DNA of 64,000 nt. It comes from Paenibacillus agri. Its GTDB lineage: Bacteria > Bacillota > Bacilli > Paenibacillales > Paenibacillaceae. Below are positions 28,193 through 36,555 of the stretch, piece after piece; the stretch's first letter is position 1; every line of letters begins with the position of its first letter. Made by a program: the position numbers and the translations under genes. The notes beneath the pieces are model-generated. The model did not search any database and was not told the origin of the DNA. It saw nothing but the letters and a program-made list of their open reading frames with translations. Location: assembly GCF_013359945.1 (NCBI RefSeq), contig NZ_JABWCS010000207.1, forward strand, positions 62,001 through 126,000, read 5' to 3'.

Positions 28193-29746
28193 ATGAACAA
28201 AAATCGAGTTAGCACTACCCCATCTATCAGTAAAATAGTTATGCTCCTCTTCTTGTCTTTCATTCTTGTGTCTTCGAGCCTTGTCGTGGGGCCAGCACAG
28301 CAGGCTGATGCCGCTCCTCTTCCTAAAAAAATCATTGCTTACGTGGCCGGCTGGGCCAACTTGACCGCGAATGATATCAAAGCAGAGCAATTGTCTCATA
28401 TCAATTACTCCTTTGCCCTGATCTCCAACGGCAGAGCCACTATTACGAATAATGACCGTACAAATCTGCAAACTATGGTCGGACTGAAATCCAGAAATCC
28501 GGATTTAAAGGTTCTATTATCTGTCGGGGGCTGGGGTGCGAACGGTTTTTCTGATGCTGCACTTACAGACGCCTCCCGTACAACCTTTGCCGACAGCCTT
28601 GTGCAACTGGTGACCGCCAATAACTTGGATGGCGTCGATCTGGACTGGGAATATCCAACTAACCCTGCAGCAGGCACAACTGCACGGCCGCAGGATAAAC
28701 AAAATTTCACCTTGCTTCTCTCGAAGGTTCGCGACAAACTGAACGCGCAAGGACAAATTAATGGCAAGCAGTACCTGCTGACTATTGCCGCTGGAGCCAG
28801 CAGCAGCTATCTGAATGGCGTAGAAATCAATAATATCACGCCCCTGCTGGACTGGATCAATCTGATGACGTACGATTTCCACGGAAGCTGGGATGCGACC
28901 ACCGGTCACCATACGAATTTGTCCGGAAGAGATATTAGCGTAACCTCAGCGGTCAATTTATTCCGAAATGGCGGCGTTCCCGCAAGCAAACTGGTCATTG
29001 GCGGAGCTTTTTACGGCCGGTCCTGGACAGGTGTGCAGAATAGCAATAATGGCCTCGACAGACCTGGCTCCGGGGGCTTCGAACCCGATTACAACACGAT
29101 TGTCAGCCAGTATTTGAATAAGAACGGATATACACGGTATTGGGACAGCAGTGCACAAGCCCCTTACTTGTTTAATGGAAATACCTTCATCTCTTATGAC
29201 GATCCGCAATCGCTCACTCTGAAGGTACAATATGTGAAGAATAATGCTCTGGGCGGCATTATGTTCTGGGAGTACAGCAATGACAGATCTGGTGCACTGC
29301 TTCAGGCCATTTACTCCGAGGTAACTGGTAATGTGACACCCAATCCAACAGGATACTCCTATCTGGTTGCCCAAGCCAATCAGCAAATCGTCTCTGCTGA
29401 AAACTACGGTAATGAGCAATTGGTTGCCAACAGAGCAGCCGCAGGAGACTGGGAGCTTTTTGAATTAGTCACGAACTCGGATGGCACCGTGTCCCTCAAG
29501 TCCAAAATCAATAGCAGGTATGTCACCGCTGATCTCAATACAGGTGGTGCACTGATCGCCAAAGCTACAACCATCCAGCAGTGGGAGAAGTTTAATCGTG
29601 TGGATTTAGGGAATGGCACGATTGCACTGCAAGCACTGGCCAATAACCTTTATGTTACCTGTGATTTAAATAACGGAGGCAAGCTGGTTGCCAGCCGCAC
29701 GGCTGTGGGCGGGGCCTGGGAGGCTTTCCGGGTGAGCAACAACTAA
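28193..29746 (+). CDS. Secreted GH18 chitinase with C-terminal beta-trefoil domain
   Basis: Extracellular chitinase of 517 residues. Signal peptide at about 1-40 (IVMLLFLSFILVSSSLVV ... AQQADA). GH18 TIM barrel at about 45-378 with the SxGG motif in VLLSVGGWG, the catalytic DxxDxDxE in LDGVDLDWEYP (Glu as acid) and MTYDFHGSW. The last ~130 residues repeat a YLVAQANQQIVSAEN / YVTADLNTGGALIAK / YVTCDLNNGGKLVAS pattern, typical of a fascin-like or ricin-type beta-trefoil that may bind polysaccharide. AAAAGGAG lies 8 nt before the ATG. A cre-like box stands upstream. Confidence 0.95.
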   Translation: MNKNRVSTTPSISKIVMLLFLSFILVSSSLVVGPAQQADAAPLPKKIIAYVAGWANLTANDIKAEQLSHINYSFALISNGRATITNNDRTNLQTMVGLKSRNPDLKVLLSVGGWGANGFSDAALTDASRTTFADSLVQLVTANNLDGVDLDWEYPTNPAAGTTARPQDKQNFTLLLSKVRDKLNAQGQINGKQYLLTIAAGASSSYLNGVEINNITPLLDWINLMTYDFHGSWDATTGHHTNLSGRDISVTSAVNLFRNGGVPASKLVIGGAFYGRSWTGVQNSNNGLDRPGSGGFEPDYNTIVSQYLNKNGYTRYWDSSAQAPYLFNGNTFISYDDPQSLTLKVQYVKNNALGGIMFWEYSNDRSGALLQAIYSEVTGNVTPNPTGYSYLVAQANQQIVSAENYGNEQLVANRAAAGDWELFELVTNSDGTVSLKSKINSRYVTADLNTGGALIAKATTIQQWEKFNRVDLGNGTIALQALANNLYVTCDLNNGGKLVASRTAVGGAWEAFRVSNN

Positions 29747-29840
29747 TCGAGGGCATGGGAGCGGCAGACCTTCACCTTAATGAAAGGTAGAATCTCTCTA
29801 TGATCTGCTCGATGAGCAGAGATATTTTCACAAGCACAGT

Positions 29841-29884
29841 AAAAGCCAGCCGGTCTCCAGTAACACGTGGACTCGCTGGCTTTT
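29841..29884. terminator. Terminator between chitinase and hisC
   Basis: AAAAGCCAGC pairs with GCTGGCTTTT around a 20-nt interior; T-runs on both strands fit the two convergent genes. Confidence 0.8.
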
Positions 29885-29901
29885 CAATAATAGGTATACA
29901 T

Positions 29902-30957
29902 TTAATCGCCAAGAAACTCTATCAGCTGCTCCAGTAGCACATCCATCTCATCATCCGTCCCCACACTGATTCTCAGCTGATCCGAGAGCCGCGGGGCGTC
30001 AAAATAACGGACATAAATCTGCTTCGACTTCAAAAATTCGTAAATCTCACCGGCAGTGTGATGCTGTGGCTTACATAGCAGGAAATTTGCCTGCGAAGGC
30101 AGCACTTCAAAACCAAGGCTAATTAACGTCTCACGGACCCGTTCGCGGGTAGCAACAACCTGCTTAATGGTCTTTTGCAAATACAGCTGATCTTCAAAGG
30201 CCGCTGCAGCCATGAGTTGACTGAGATGACTGACATTGTAGGAATCCCGGCATTTATCCAAGGCATCCACCAGCATGGGGGCCGCTAAGCAGAACCCTAC
30301 CCGAATACCGCACAGTGAATGAGATTTGGAAAAGGTCCGCAGCACCACTAGGTTCGGATAACGTGCAACTAACTCATAAGCTGATGCCGTTGCTGGCGCA
30401 AAGTCGATATATGCCTCATCGATAACTACTAGCCCCTCATAGTTCTGAAGCAGGTATTCAATCTCGGCGAGCGGTAACAGCAGTCCCGTCTGTGCATTAG
30501 GGTTAGCGATAAAGATGCCTTTAGCCCCTGTATTAATGAGAGCTTCTATATCAATGGAGAAATCATCACGTGTCGGCACATATTCGGTATGCACTCGATG
30601 AATGTCCGCGATCGTCTTGTACAGGGTGTATGTAGGATAAGGAGTGGCGATAGAATCTCCTTCTTCCAGACAGATTTGAAACAGATACGCAATAATCTCG
30701 TCAGAACCGTTGCCGCAGAACACATGCCCGGAACTAAGATTAAAATGCGTCCCGATTAACGTCCTTAATCTTTGGCTGGTGGCGTCCGGATAATAGCGAA
30801 GCTGTCCATAATCGAACTCACTCAGTATCTCCTTCACCCGTGGCGACGGCGGATATGGATTCTCATTGGCGTTAATCTTGATCACTCGCCCGTCCATCTG
30901 CGGCTGAATCCCCGGCACATAAGGCGCTAGCTGCTCTATCGTCTGCTTAATGTACAT
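29902..30957 (-). CDS. hisC: Histidinol-phosphate aminotransferase
   Basis: PLP aminotransferase of 351 residues that makes histidinol phosphate from imidazole-acetol phosphate (and can act on aromatic amino acids). Motifs: NANENPYPPSP near 27, YPDATSQRLR, GNGSDEII, IANPNAQTGLL, VVIDEAYIDFA and the PLP lysine in LRTFSKSHSLCGIRVG. ATG at 30955-30957 follows GGGGGAGAG. It is not with the other his genes and its promoter carries a partial copy of the ArsR-rhodanese box, so it may be a second, stress-linked HisC. Confidence 0.93.
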   Translation of the reverse strand: MYIKQTIEQLAPYVPGIQPQMDGRVIKINANENPYPPSPRVKEILSEFDYGQLRYYPDATSQRLRTLIGTHFNLSSGHVFCGNGSDEIIAYLFQICLEEGDSIATPYPTYTLYKTIADIHRVHTEYVPTRDDFSIDIEALINTGAKGIFIANPNAQTGLLLPLAEIEYLLQNYEGLVVIDEAYIDFAPATASAYELVARYPNLVVLRTFSKSHSLCGIRVGFCLAAPMLVDALDKCRDSYNVSHLSQLMAAAAFEDQLYLQKTIKQVVATRERVRETLISLGFEVLPSQANFLLCKPQHHTAGEIYEFLKSKQIYVRYFDAPRLSDQLRISVGTDDEMDVLLEQLIEFLGD

Positions 30958-31020
30958 AGACTCTCTCCCCCAACTCAATAAATTGAGATCTTTTCAAAGA
31001 GAATACCAAGTACAGGAAAA

Positions 31021-31056
31021 TAATTCAATTATAGAATGCTAGACCTTTGCAACAAT
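31021..31056 (-). promoter_or_regulatory. Putative hisC promoter with half of the 20-bp operator
   Basis: Minus-strand TATAAT (31028-31033) is followed by TGAATTATT, matching the start of the box found after the -10 of trxB and trxA at 14 of 15 bases. The -35 is weak (TTGTTG, 16 bp). Confidence 0.4.
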
Positions 31057-31110
31057 CACCAATCCAAGCCGTGCGCTTCAATAAACTTACTGGTTGCATC
31101 TGCCCGTTAT

Positions 31111-31455
31111 CTATAGATACCTTTCCTGATGTAACGTATAGATCTGCTCTAATTGCTCCTGAAGCCGGTCGAAGACTACAAACCGGTCGGCTCTGATGTA
31201 CTCCCTCTGACCTGCCATTAGCAGCATCACAGGCACTGTGAAAATCAAAAATTGTGACGCCACCTCTTCCACTACATTAGCATCAATATGTCCGAGGTGA
31301 ATTTGCGGGTATGCATCCAGCAGTTCTCTTAGCTTGGGCAGGATCGCATGGCATACACTGCACTCCGGTCTGGACACGTACAGAAAGCTCAGCTCATTCT
31401 TTTCAAGGAACTCATGAGCCATTTCAATTGAAGTTATTTCTGTAATTTCTTTCAT
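31111..31455 (-). CDS. Thioredoxin-like protein with CSVC motif
   Basis: A 114-residue thioredoxin-fold protein. The active-site region is YVSRPECSVCHAILPKL (C-S-V-C near 32-35 in place of CGPC), and the cis-Pro is in FTVPVMLLMAG. It probably acts as a thiol-disulfide or persulfide carrier. Its start overlaps the end of the rhodanese gene by 4 bp (ATGA type), so the two are translationally coupled and belong to the trxB operon. It resembles the YtpP/YusE group of thioredoxin-like proteins. Confidence 0.87.
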   Translation of the reverse strand: MKEITEITSIEMAHEFLEKNELSFLYVSRPECSVCHAILPKLRELLDAYPQIHLGHIDANVVEEVASQFLIFTVPVMLLMAGQREYIRADRFVVFDRLQEQLEQIYTLHQERYL

Positions 31456-31850
31456 ACGGAATCTCCATTCAAAGGTTCATGAACACTGCTCAAGTGTTTG
31501 AGAACCGGGCCGCGAACCGCATATAATCGGCGAAATCCCCTTCTGTGCAGAATCCGAGCGGCCTTCTTGCTTTTACAATAATTATCCGCCAGGATCATCA
31601 CTGCATCCCCGGAGGATAAACTCTGATTCCACACAAAGGGCAAGCGGCCCAGCGATATGTTAATCGTGTCAGGGATGTGTTCCTTGTCGTATAAAACGGC
31701 ATCCCTGACATCGAGTACTTTAATAGAGGATGGCGCAACCATCAGACTGTCCTGTAAATTCATTCGCAAGCACGATAACGATGGAACCGGCCAAAGCTGA
31801 AGCACCATCCATACTAGAGCAATAATAAGGGCTGTATATATAACAGTCAT
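31452..31850 (-). CDS. Membrane-anchored rhodanese-like protein
   Basis: A 132-residue protein with an N-terminal transmembrane helix (VIYTALIIALVWMVLQLW) and a rhodanese domain at about 40-130 (IKVLDVRDAVLYDKEHIPDT, then DAVMILADNYCKSKKAA with Cys near 91 in the active-site loop). Rhodaneses carry sulfane sulfur as a Cys persulfide. It lies 15 bp after trxB and overlaps the thioredoxin-like gene by 4 bp. The operon thus combines persulfide transfer and reduction at the membrane face. Confidence 0.88.
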   Translation of the reverse strand: MTVIYTALIIALVWMVLQLWPVPSLSCLRMNLQDSLMVAPSSIKVLDVRDAVLYDKEHIPDTINISLGRLPFVWNQSLSSGDAVMILADNYCKSKKAARILHRRGFRRLYAVRGPVLKHLSSVHEPLNGDSV

Positions 31851-31865
31851 GTCTTTGGCTATCGC

Positions 31866-32792
31866 TCAATGTCCCAACGCATCGACAAACTTCTCACTGT
31901 CAATGGCCGCCATACTGCCACTGCCTGCTGCAGTAATGGCTTGCCGGTAGCGGCTGTCCTGCACATCGCCACAAGCGAAAACCCCGGGAATATTCGTCTC
32001 AGATGTACCTGGCACCGTTATAATATATCCGTTATCATCTGTGGTGATCTGTCCATTCAGGAAACCTGTGTTAGGTCTGTGCCCAATAGCCACGAATACA
32101 CCGTCCGCATGTATCACTTCTTCTTCCCCAGTAGTATTGTTGATGACTCTCAGTCCCGAGACTCCCCGCTCACCAGCAGCGACTTCTATAGGTGTTTTAT
32201 TCAGCGCCCATTGTATCTTTTCGTTAGCGCGGGCACGGTCTTGCATAATTTTAGAAGCCCTCAATTCCTCACGACGGTGAACCAATGTGATTTTGGAAGC
32301 AAAACGGGTCAGGAAGTTGGCTTCCTCCAGCGCAGTATCTCCCCCGCCGACTACGATCAGCTCTTTGCCACGGAAAAAGAATCCGTCACAGGTGGCACAT
32401 GTACTTACGCCACGTCCGACATTTTCTTGTTCGCCCGGAATGCCCAGATACTTGGCGCTTGCCCCAGTAGAGATAATCAGTGTTTCCGTTACAATCTCAC
32501 CTTTGCCCTCCACTTGCAGCTTAAATGGACGTTCGGATAAATCTGCTTGGTTTACCCAGCCTGTAAAAAATTCAGCGCCGAAGCGCTCGGCTTGTTTACG
32601 CATATTGTCCATCAGCTCGGGCCCCAGAATGCCTTCTGGGAAACCGGGAAAGTTCTCGATTTCAGTTGTAGTGGTTAACTGACCTCCTGGTTCGGGTCCT
32701 TCAATCACCAGTGGATTCATATTGGCACGAGCCAGATAGATCGCTGCGGTCAGCCCGGCAGGACCTGTACCTACGATTACGGATTTATACAT
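31866..32792 (-). CDS. trxB: Thioredoxin reductase
   Basis: FAD/NADPH thioredoxin reductase of 308 residues. FAD motif GTGPAGLTAAIYLARA near 7-22, redox-active CATC in STCATCDGFFFRG, NADPH motif VVGGGDTALEEANFL and the C-terminal GVFACGDVQDSRYRQA. ATG at 32790-32792 follows GGAGGGG; the frame open to 32852 has no such site. First gene of trxB-rhodanese-thioredoxin-like. Its promoter (TTGACG-17-TATAAT) overlaps a 20-bp dyad identical to those at the ArsR-rhodanese gene and trxA. Confidence 0.95.
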   Translation of the reverse strand: MYKSVIVGTGPAGLTAAIYLARANMNPLVIEGPEPGGQLTTTTEIENFPGFPEGILGPELMDNMRKQAERFGAEFFTGWVNQADLSERPFKLQVEGKGEIVTETLIISTGASAKYLGIPGEQENVGRGVSTCATCDGFFFRGKELIVVGGGDTALEEANFLTRFASKITLVHRREELRASKIMQDRARANEKIQWALNKTPIEVAAGERGVSGLRVINNTTGEEEVIHADGVFVAIGHRPNTGFLNGQITTDDNGYIITVPGTSETNIPGVFACGDVQDSRYRQAITAAGSGSMAAIDSEKFVDALGH

Positions 32793-32871
32793 TTTGCACC
32801 CCTCCATGTTTTTTATCATGCTGGTACGCTTCATTTTAAATTTAATAATCACTCACAATTCGAAAACAACT

Positions 32872-32918
32872 ATTCAATTGAATAATTGAATTATAATCCT
32901 GATGGGGTTCTTCGTCAA
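32872..32918 (-). promoter_or_regulatory. trxB promoter with 20-bp operator (copy A)
   Basis: Minus strand TTGACG (32913-32918), 17 bp, TATAAT (32890-32895). The operator ATTCAATTGAATAATTGAAT (32872-32891) overlaps the end of the -10 and the start region. Arms ATTCAATT/AATTGAAT are inverted around GAAT. Confidence 0.85.
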
Positions 32919-32993
32919 GCCACAAGTTACTATTACAAATTAAAGTGCTTCATCTTCGCTTCATAGGCTTCTCAAGCATCATTTACCAACAAC

Positions 32994-33022
32994 AAAAGCA
33001 CAGCCTTAAGCGGCCGTGCCCC
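32994..33022 (-). terminator. Terminator after the amine oxidase gene
   Basis: GGGGCACGGCCGCTTAAGGC pairs imperfectly with itself to TGTGC and is followed by TTTTG on the minus strand. Confidence 0.6.
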
Positions 33023-33047
33023 GAAACAACTCTATAAGCGTACAGAC

Positions 33048-34187
33048 TCATACATGTGTTTGGTACAACTGAATGACTTCGGAAACCACCTGTTCGGCTG
33101 ACTGAAGCGCACCTTCCAGATGCCCGCCGTGTTCAGGCGAGGTTTCGGTTCCGGCAAAAAAGATTTTCTTGCTCCAAGCCCCCGCTCCGCTCAGACGCCC
33201 ATAATTAGGGAAGTCGGCGAGTGGTGTGGAATCCTCCTCCACAGCTGTCTCCGGGTCCATCGACCAATCTTTGTAAAGGAGCCCGCTCATCGCTTCAGCA
33301 GATGGACCCAAGAGGCGAGACAGTTGCTCAACCACGAGGCTCAGGACTTTGTCCTCCCCAAGTTCCCGCCTCATCTCAGCCCTCATCCCGAAGAAGCCAA
33401 AGAGCGCACCGGAGCCTGTAGCTGGTGAGGCATCATGAATCTCCTGCAGCGGTCCAACCCAACTGGAAACAAGACCGGAAAGACCATCTTGCCGCCAAAA
33501 GGGGGTGTCATAGACTGCAACCACCTTGGCCTGTCCCGCCATCCAAGTCGGTTTGTCCATCAGACTGGCCATAAGTTCAGATGGAAGAGCCGGCGAAAAT
33601 GTAATATGACGAGCCACGAGTCGAGGTGGTAACGCCAGGATCACTGCACTTGCGGCTATGCTTTTCTGTGTACCATCAGGAAAGTCCGCTCCAAGGGTAA
33701 TGGTCTGATCCTCGCCAGCCCGAATCGAGGTGACCCGCGTATTCAGTTGAATCGTACCTGGTGGGAGCGTAGCTGCTACAGCATCGATAAGACACCGCAC
33801 CCCTCCAGTGAGGCGCATAGAACGTTCCACTGTACCTTCTGCCAGCATAAAACGCTGCGCGGGTTCATTCTTGTATCGCTCAGATAACATGGCTCCTTCG
33901 GTATGCTGAGCAAAGACTTCTAAATCTAGCTCTTGAACCAGACTGGCGATCATCGGCTCATATTGCGGCCAGAACCATGTTGGTCCAAGGTCAAACTTGC
34001 CGAGTTCAGGCTTGTCCGGGGCTTCTAGGCTTAAGACTCTACCGCCGAACCGCTCTCGTGATTCCAGAACCACGCAAGGAATTCCTTGTGAAATAAGCAA
34101 AGACGCCGCACGCAGTCCACTTAAGCCAGCTCCGACAATGACCACTGGATCATTACTTTTCTCTTCTATCTCTACTTTCACCCTCAT
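33048..34187 (-). CDS. Flavin-containing amine oxidase family protein
   Basis: FAD-dependent amine oxidase (monoamine oxidase-like), about 379 residues. The dinucleotide fold VVIVGAGLSGLRAASLL is near the start, with VLESRERFGGRVLSL, and the C-terminal FAD motif is KKIFFAGTETSPEHGGHLEGAL. The usual substrate-side middle domain is present (LPPGTIQLNTRVTSI). The start is uncertain: ATG at 34185-34187 lies only 3 nt after GGAGG, and GTG at 34179-34181 is the alternative. It follows the ArsR-rhodanese gene with a 63-bp gap and may share its operon. The substrate is unknown. Confidence 0.88.
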   Translation of the reverse strand: MRVKVEIEEKSNDPVVIVGAGLSGLRAASLLISQGIPCVVLESRERFGGRVLSLEAPDKPELGKFDLGPTWFWPQYEPMIASLVQELDLEVFAQHTEGAMLSERYKNEPAQRFMLAEGTVERSMRLTGGVRCLIDAVAATLPPGTIQLNTRVTSIRAGEDQTITLGADFPDGTQKSIAASAVILALPPRLVARHITFSPALPSELMASLMDKPTWMAGQAKVVAVYDTPFWRQDGLSGLVSSWVGPLQEIHDASPATGSGALFGFFGMRAEMRRELGEDKVLSLVVEQLSRLLGPSAEAMSGLLYKDWSMDPETAVEEDSTPLADFPNYGRLSGAGAWSKKIFFAGTETSPEHGGHLEGALQSAEQVVSEVIQLYQTHV

Positions 34188-34250
34188 AAACCTCCAATAA
34201 TAAATCAACAGGGTCGATAAATGCTGTCTACCTCACATCGCTGACATTCA

Positions 34251-34904
34251 TCAGTCTCTATTCCATTCGTGTACGCCTTCATCTATGCGATAGGCTGTGA
34301 AGCCTCTATTCTGCATATGCTCTACAGCCTGTGTTGTATAAGAGCAATAAGGCCCTCTGCAATAAGCAGCCAGCTCAATATGACATGGTACCGTATGCAA
34401 ATACTCATCCAGTTCCTCCAAAGGAACAGATAGAGCCCCTTGAATATGCTCGGCTTCGTATTCATCCCTTGGGCGAATATCCAGCACAATTACTGCATTC
34501 GTCTCCATCTTTTGCAGCAGCTCCTGCTTTGAAATCGTCTGTACCCCTTCATATTGCTTCAGCAGATCCTCTTTGATCCGCGGCAAATCAGAAAGCCGGT
34601 TCTCAGAGACGTTCCACAAAGACATTAGAAAATCTATAACTGCAGGATCGCCCAACGAATAGATGGCATAGGTCCCTTTTTTACTGAACTTCACCAATCT
34701 TGCTTCCAATAAAATTTGCAGATGACGCGATACATTCGCCACACTCATGCCGGTCTGCTCAGCCAAGCACTCGACGCTTTTGGAGCCATTGGAGAGAAGA
34801 TCCATAATCTCAAGTCTTTTATCACTGGATAAACATTTACCGATGCGAGCATATTGCTGATAGACTCTCTCTTTGATAGATGTATCCGTATTGATGGAAT
34901 TCAT
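34251..34904 (-). CDS. ArsR-type regulator fused to a rhodanese domain
   Basis: A 217-residue two-domain regulator. ArsR/SmtB winged helix at about 12-95 (IGKCLSSDKRLEIMDLLSNG ... TGMSVANVSRHLQILLEARL) without the metal-binding CVC. A rhodanese domain at about 120-215 (VIVLDIRPRDEYEAEHIQGA) has the active-site loop AYCRGPYCSYTTQAV with two Cys. Such fusions are expected to sense sulfane sulfur or persulfides through the rhodanese Cys. It is divergent from a Zn alcohol dehydrogenase across a shared operator; the same 20-bp site stands at trxB and trxA, which I take as its regulon. No strong Shine-Dalgarno: GAAGGAATTTG precedes the ATG. Confidence 0.93.
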   Translation of the reverse strand: MNSINTDTSIKERVYQQYARIGKCLSSDKRLEIMDLLSNGSKSVECLAEQTGMSVANVSRHLQILLEARLVKFSKKGTYAIYSLGDPAVIDFLMSLWNVSENRLSDLPRIKEDLLKQYEGVQTISKQELLQKMETNAVIVLDIRPRDEYEAEHIQGALSVPLEELDEYLHTVPCHIELAAYCRGPYCSYTTQAVEHMQNRGFTAYRIDEGVHEWNRD

Positions 34905-34923
34905 ACAAATTCCTTCTTTCCTA

Positions 34924-34970
34924 ATTCAATTGAATAATTGAATTATAACTTTTTTTCATTTATACTTCAA
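34924..34970. promoter_or_regulatory. Divergent promoters with 20-bp operator (copy B)
   Basis: Operator ATTCAATTGAATAATTGAAT at 34924-34943. Minus (regulator): TTGAAG (34965-34970), 17 bp, TATAAT (34942-34947). Plus (dehydrogenase): TTGAAT (34938-34943), 17 bp, TATACT (34961-34966). The operator overlaps the regulator's -10 and the dehydrogenase's -35. Confidence 0.85.
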
Positions 34971-35027
34971 GTGTTCCTAATGTACACGGATATGCATACT
35001 TATTATTACCCCTAAGGAGGAAAATAC

Positions 35028-35990
35028 ATGAAGACGATGAAGGCCATGCAAATTCCGGCCAAAGGTGACAAGATGCAATGTGTCGAAGTACCGGTCCCTC
35101 AACCTGAAGCAGATCAAGTGCTGCTGCGTGTCGAAGCCTGCGGCGTATGCAACGGTGACGCATTAGCTATTAGAGGCGCTGCCTCACAATATCCGCGTAT
35201 TCCCGGACATGAGGTGATCGGAATCGTTGAGGCACTTGGTACCGATGTCACGAAGTGGAAGATTGGGCAAAGAGTCGGCATCGGGTGGCATGGCGGACAT
35301 GCACAGGTCACAGGGTTGACCATGGACGGTGGCTACGCTGAGTATATGGTTGCTTACGAAGACAGCTTATCCAGCATTCCAGACGGGTTAACTGCATTAG
35401 AAGCGGCACCGCTGATGTGCGCAGGAGAAACTACATTCACTGCTCTAAGAAATAGCAAAGCCAGACCTGGAGATCTCGTAGCAATACTCGGAATCGGCGG
35501 TTTAGGGCACCTGGCTGTTCAATACGCTCACAAAGCAGGCTTCAACACAGTGGCCATCTCTCGCGGGCCCGATAAGGAGGCCTTAGTGCGTGGGCTTGGA
35601 GCACACCACTACATTGATTCGGACACAGAAAATCCCGCTCAAGCACTACAGGCATTAGGCGGAGCCAAAGTCATTCTAGCCACAGCACCGAACGCCAAGG
35701 CCATTTCCGCGCTTCTGGGCGGACTGTCTTCTGACAGCGAACTCATTATTGTAGCCGGCTCCGGAAAACCACTGGAATGGTCAGCAATGGACTTTTTGAA
35801 GGGCCCTCATACCGTTCGCGGCTCATTTACCGGACATGCTCCAGAGGTAGAACAAGCCATTAAATTCAGTGTACTGACAGATGTAAGGCCGATGATTGAG
35901 ACGTTCCCTCTGGAACGTGCCGGCGAAGCCTTTGACCGGGTGATGAACGCGGAAGCCCGCTTTCGTCCTGTGCTGCACATTTCCGGTTAA
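35028..35990 (+). CDS. Zinc-dependent alcohol dehydrogenase (MDR family)
   Basis: Medium-chain dehydrogenase of 320 residues, somewhat short for the family (about 340). Catalytic Zn site: Cys in VEACGVCNGD, GHE in RIPGHEVIGIV, Cys in APLMCAGETT. The structural-Zn Cys cluster (four Cys near 95-115) is absent. NAD(P) fold: ILGIGGLGHLAVQYAHK. AGGAGG precedes the ATG. It is divergent from the ArsR-rhodanese regulator and shares its operator, so it is probably part of a thiol/aldehyde stress response. Confidence 0.93.
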   Translation: MKTMKAMQIPAKGDKMQCVEVPVPQPEADQVLLRVEACGVCNGDALAIRGAASQYPRIPGHEVIGIVEALGTDVTKWKIGQRVGIGWHGGHAQVTGLTMDGGYAEYMVAYEDSLSSIPDGLTALEAAPLMCAGETTFTALRNSKARPGDLVAILGIGGLGHLAVQYAHKAGFNTVAISRGPDKEALVRGLGAHHYIDSDTENPAQALQALGGAKVILATAPNAKAISALLGGLSSDSELIIVAGSGKPLEWSAMDFLKGPHTVRGSFTGHAPEVEQAIKFSVLTDVRPMIETFPLERAGEAFDRVMNAEARFRPVLHISG

Positions 35991-36071
35991 TTATGTTGAG
36001 AAGTGGAGCGTTTTTTTTCAATAAAAGAAGGGCGTTCTTTTCATTACTACTACAGAGTTTCCCTATAGTAC

Positions 36072-36115
36072 AAAAATCCCGACAGCGCTTGTACTAAGCA
36101 CCGCCGGGATTTTTA
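36072..36115 (-). terminator. Terminator of trxA
   Basis: AAAATCCCGGCGGTGCTTAG pairs with AGCGCTGTCGGGATTTTT on the minus strand; it ends just after the trxA stop. Confidence 0.88.
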
Positions 36116-36126
36116 ACCCCTGGCAA

Positions 36127-36441
36127 TTACACCAGGTTCAAGATTTTATCCTTCAAAACATTCTTCGGATTGACGCCGACCATTGTGTCGACCAGTTGTC
36201 CATCCTTGAACAACAACAGTGTCGGAATACTTCTCACGCCGAATTGAGAAGCCAATTCTGGTTCATTGTCCACATTCACTGTGGCAAGAGTTGCTTGACC
36301 GGACATTTCGCCTGCCAGCTCTTCAACGATTGGAAGCTGGATTTTACATGGCCCACACCAAGGGGCCCAAAAATCAACCAAAGTAACACCAGATTGAATT
36401 TCGTTTTGAAAAGATTGTTTAGTCAGTGCAGTTGCTCCCAT
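36127..36441 (-). CDS. trxA: Thioredoxin
   Basis: Thioredoxin of 104 residues with the canonical active site FWAPWCGPCKIQLP (WCGPC near 28-32), the cis-Pro in VRSIPTLLLFKDG and the usual C-terminal helix. It reduces protein disulfides (including ArsC) with electrons from TrxB. AAGGAGG stands before the ATG. It is monocistronic, and its promoter carries the same 20-bp dyad as trxB and the ArsR-rhodanese gene, so this copy is likely an inducible thioredoxin rather than the housekeeping one. Confidence 0.95.
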   Translation of the reverse strand: MGATALTKQSFQNEIQSGVTLVDFWAPWCGPCKIQLPIVEELAGEMSGQATLATVNVDNEPELASQFGVRSIPTLLLFKDGQLVDTMVGVNPKNVLKDKILNLV

Positions 36442-36475
36442 AGGAATAGCCTCCTTGTGTATATGAATATAATAT

Positions 36476-36522
36476 ATTCAATTGAATAATTGAATTATAG
36501 ACAAAAGAAAACTTTTCGTCAA
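36476..36522 (-). promoter_or_regulatory. trxA promoter with 20-bp operator (copy C)
   Basis: Minus strand TTGACG (36517-36522), 17 bp, TATAAT (36494-36499), with the operator ATTCAATTGAATAATTGAAT at 36476-36495 in the same place as at trxB. Confidence 0.85.
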
Positions 36523-36555
36523 GGGGTAATCTTTTTTCGATACAAATTTATACAT

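Noticed and set aside
27744..28193. Open frame of 149 codons on the plus strand before the chitinase
   Set aside because: No ribosome site, atypical composition with many Pro/Leu/Tyr from pyrimidine-rich DNA, no recognisable domain; it ends in the chitinase start region.
31452..32792. Assignment of the trxB operon to cytochrome c or DsbD-type maturation
   Set aside because: No CcdA/DsbD-like membrane protein is adjacent; the rhodanese has only one helix.
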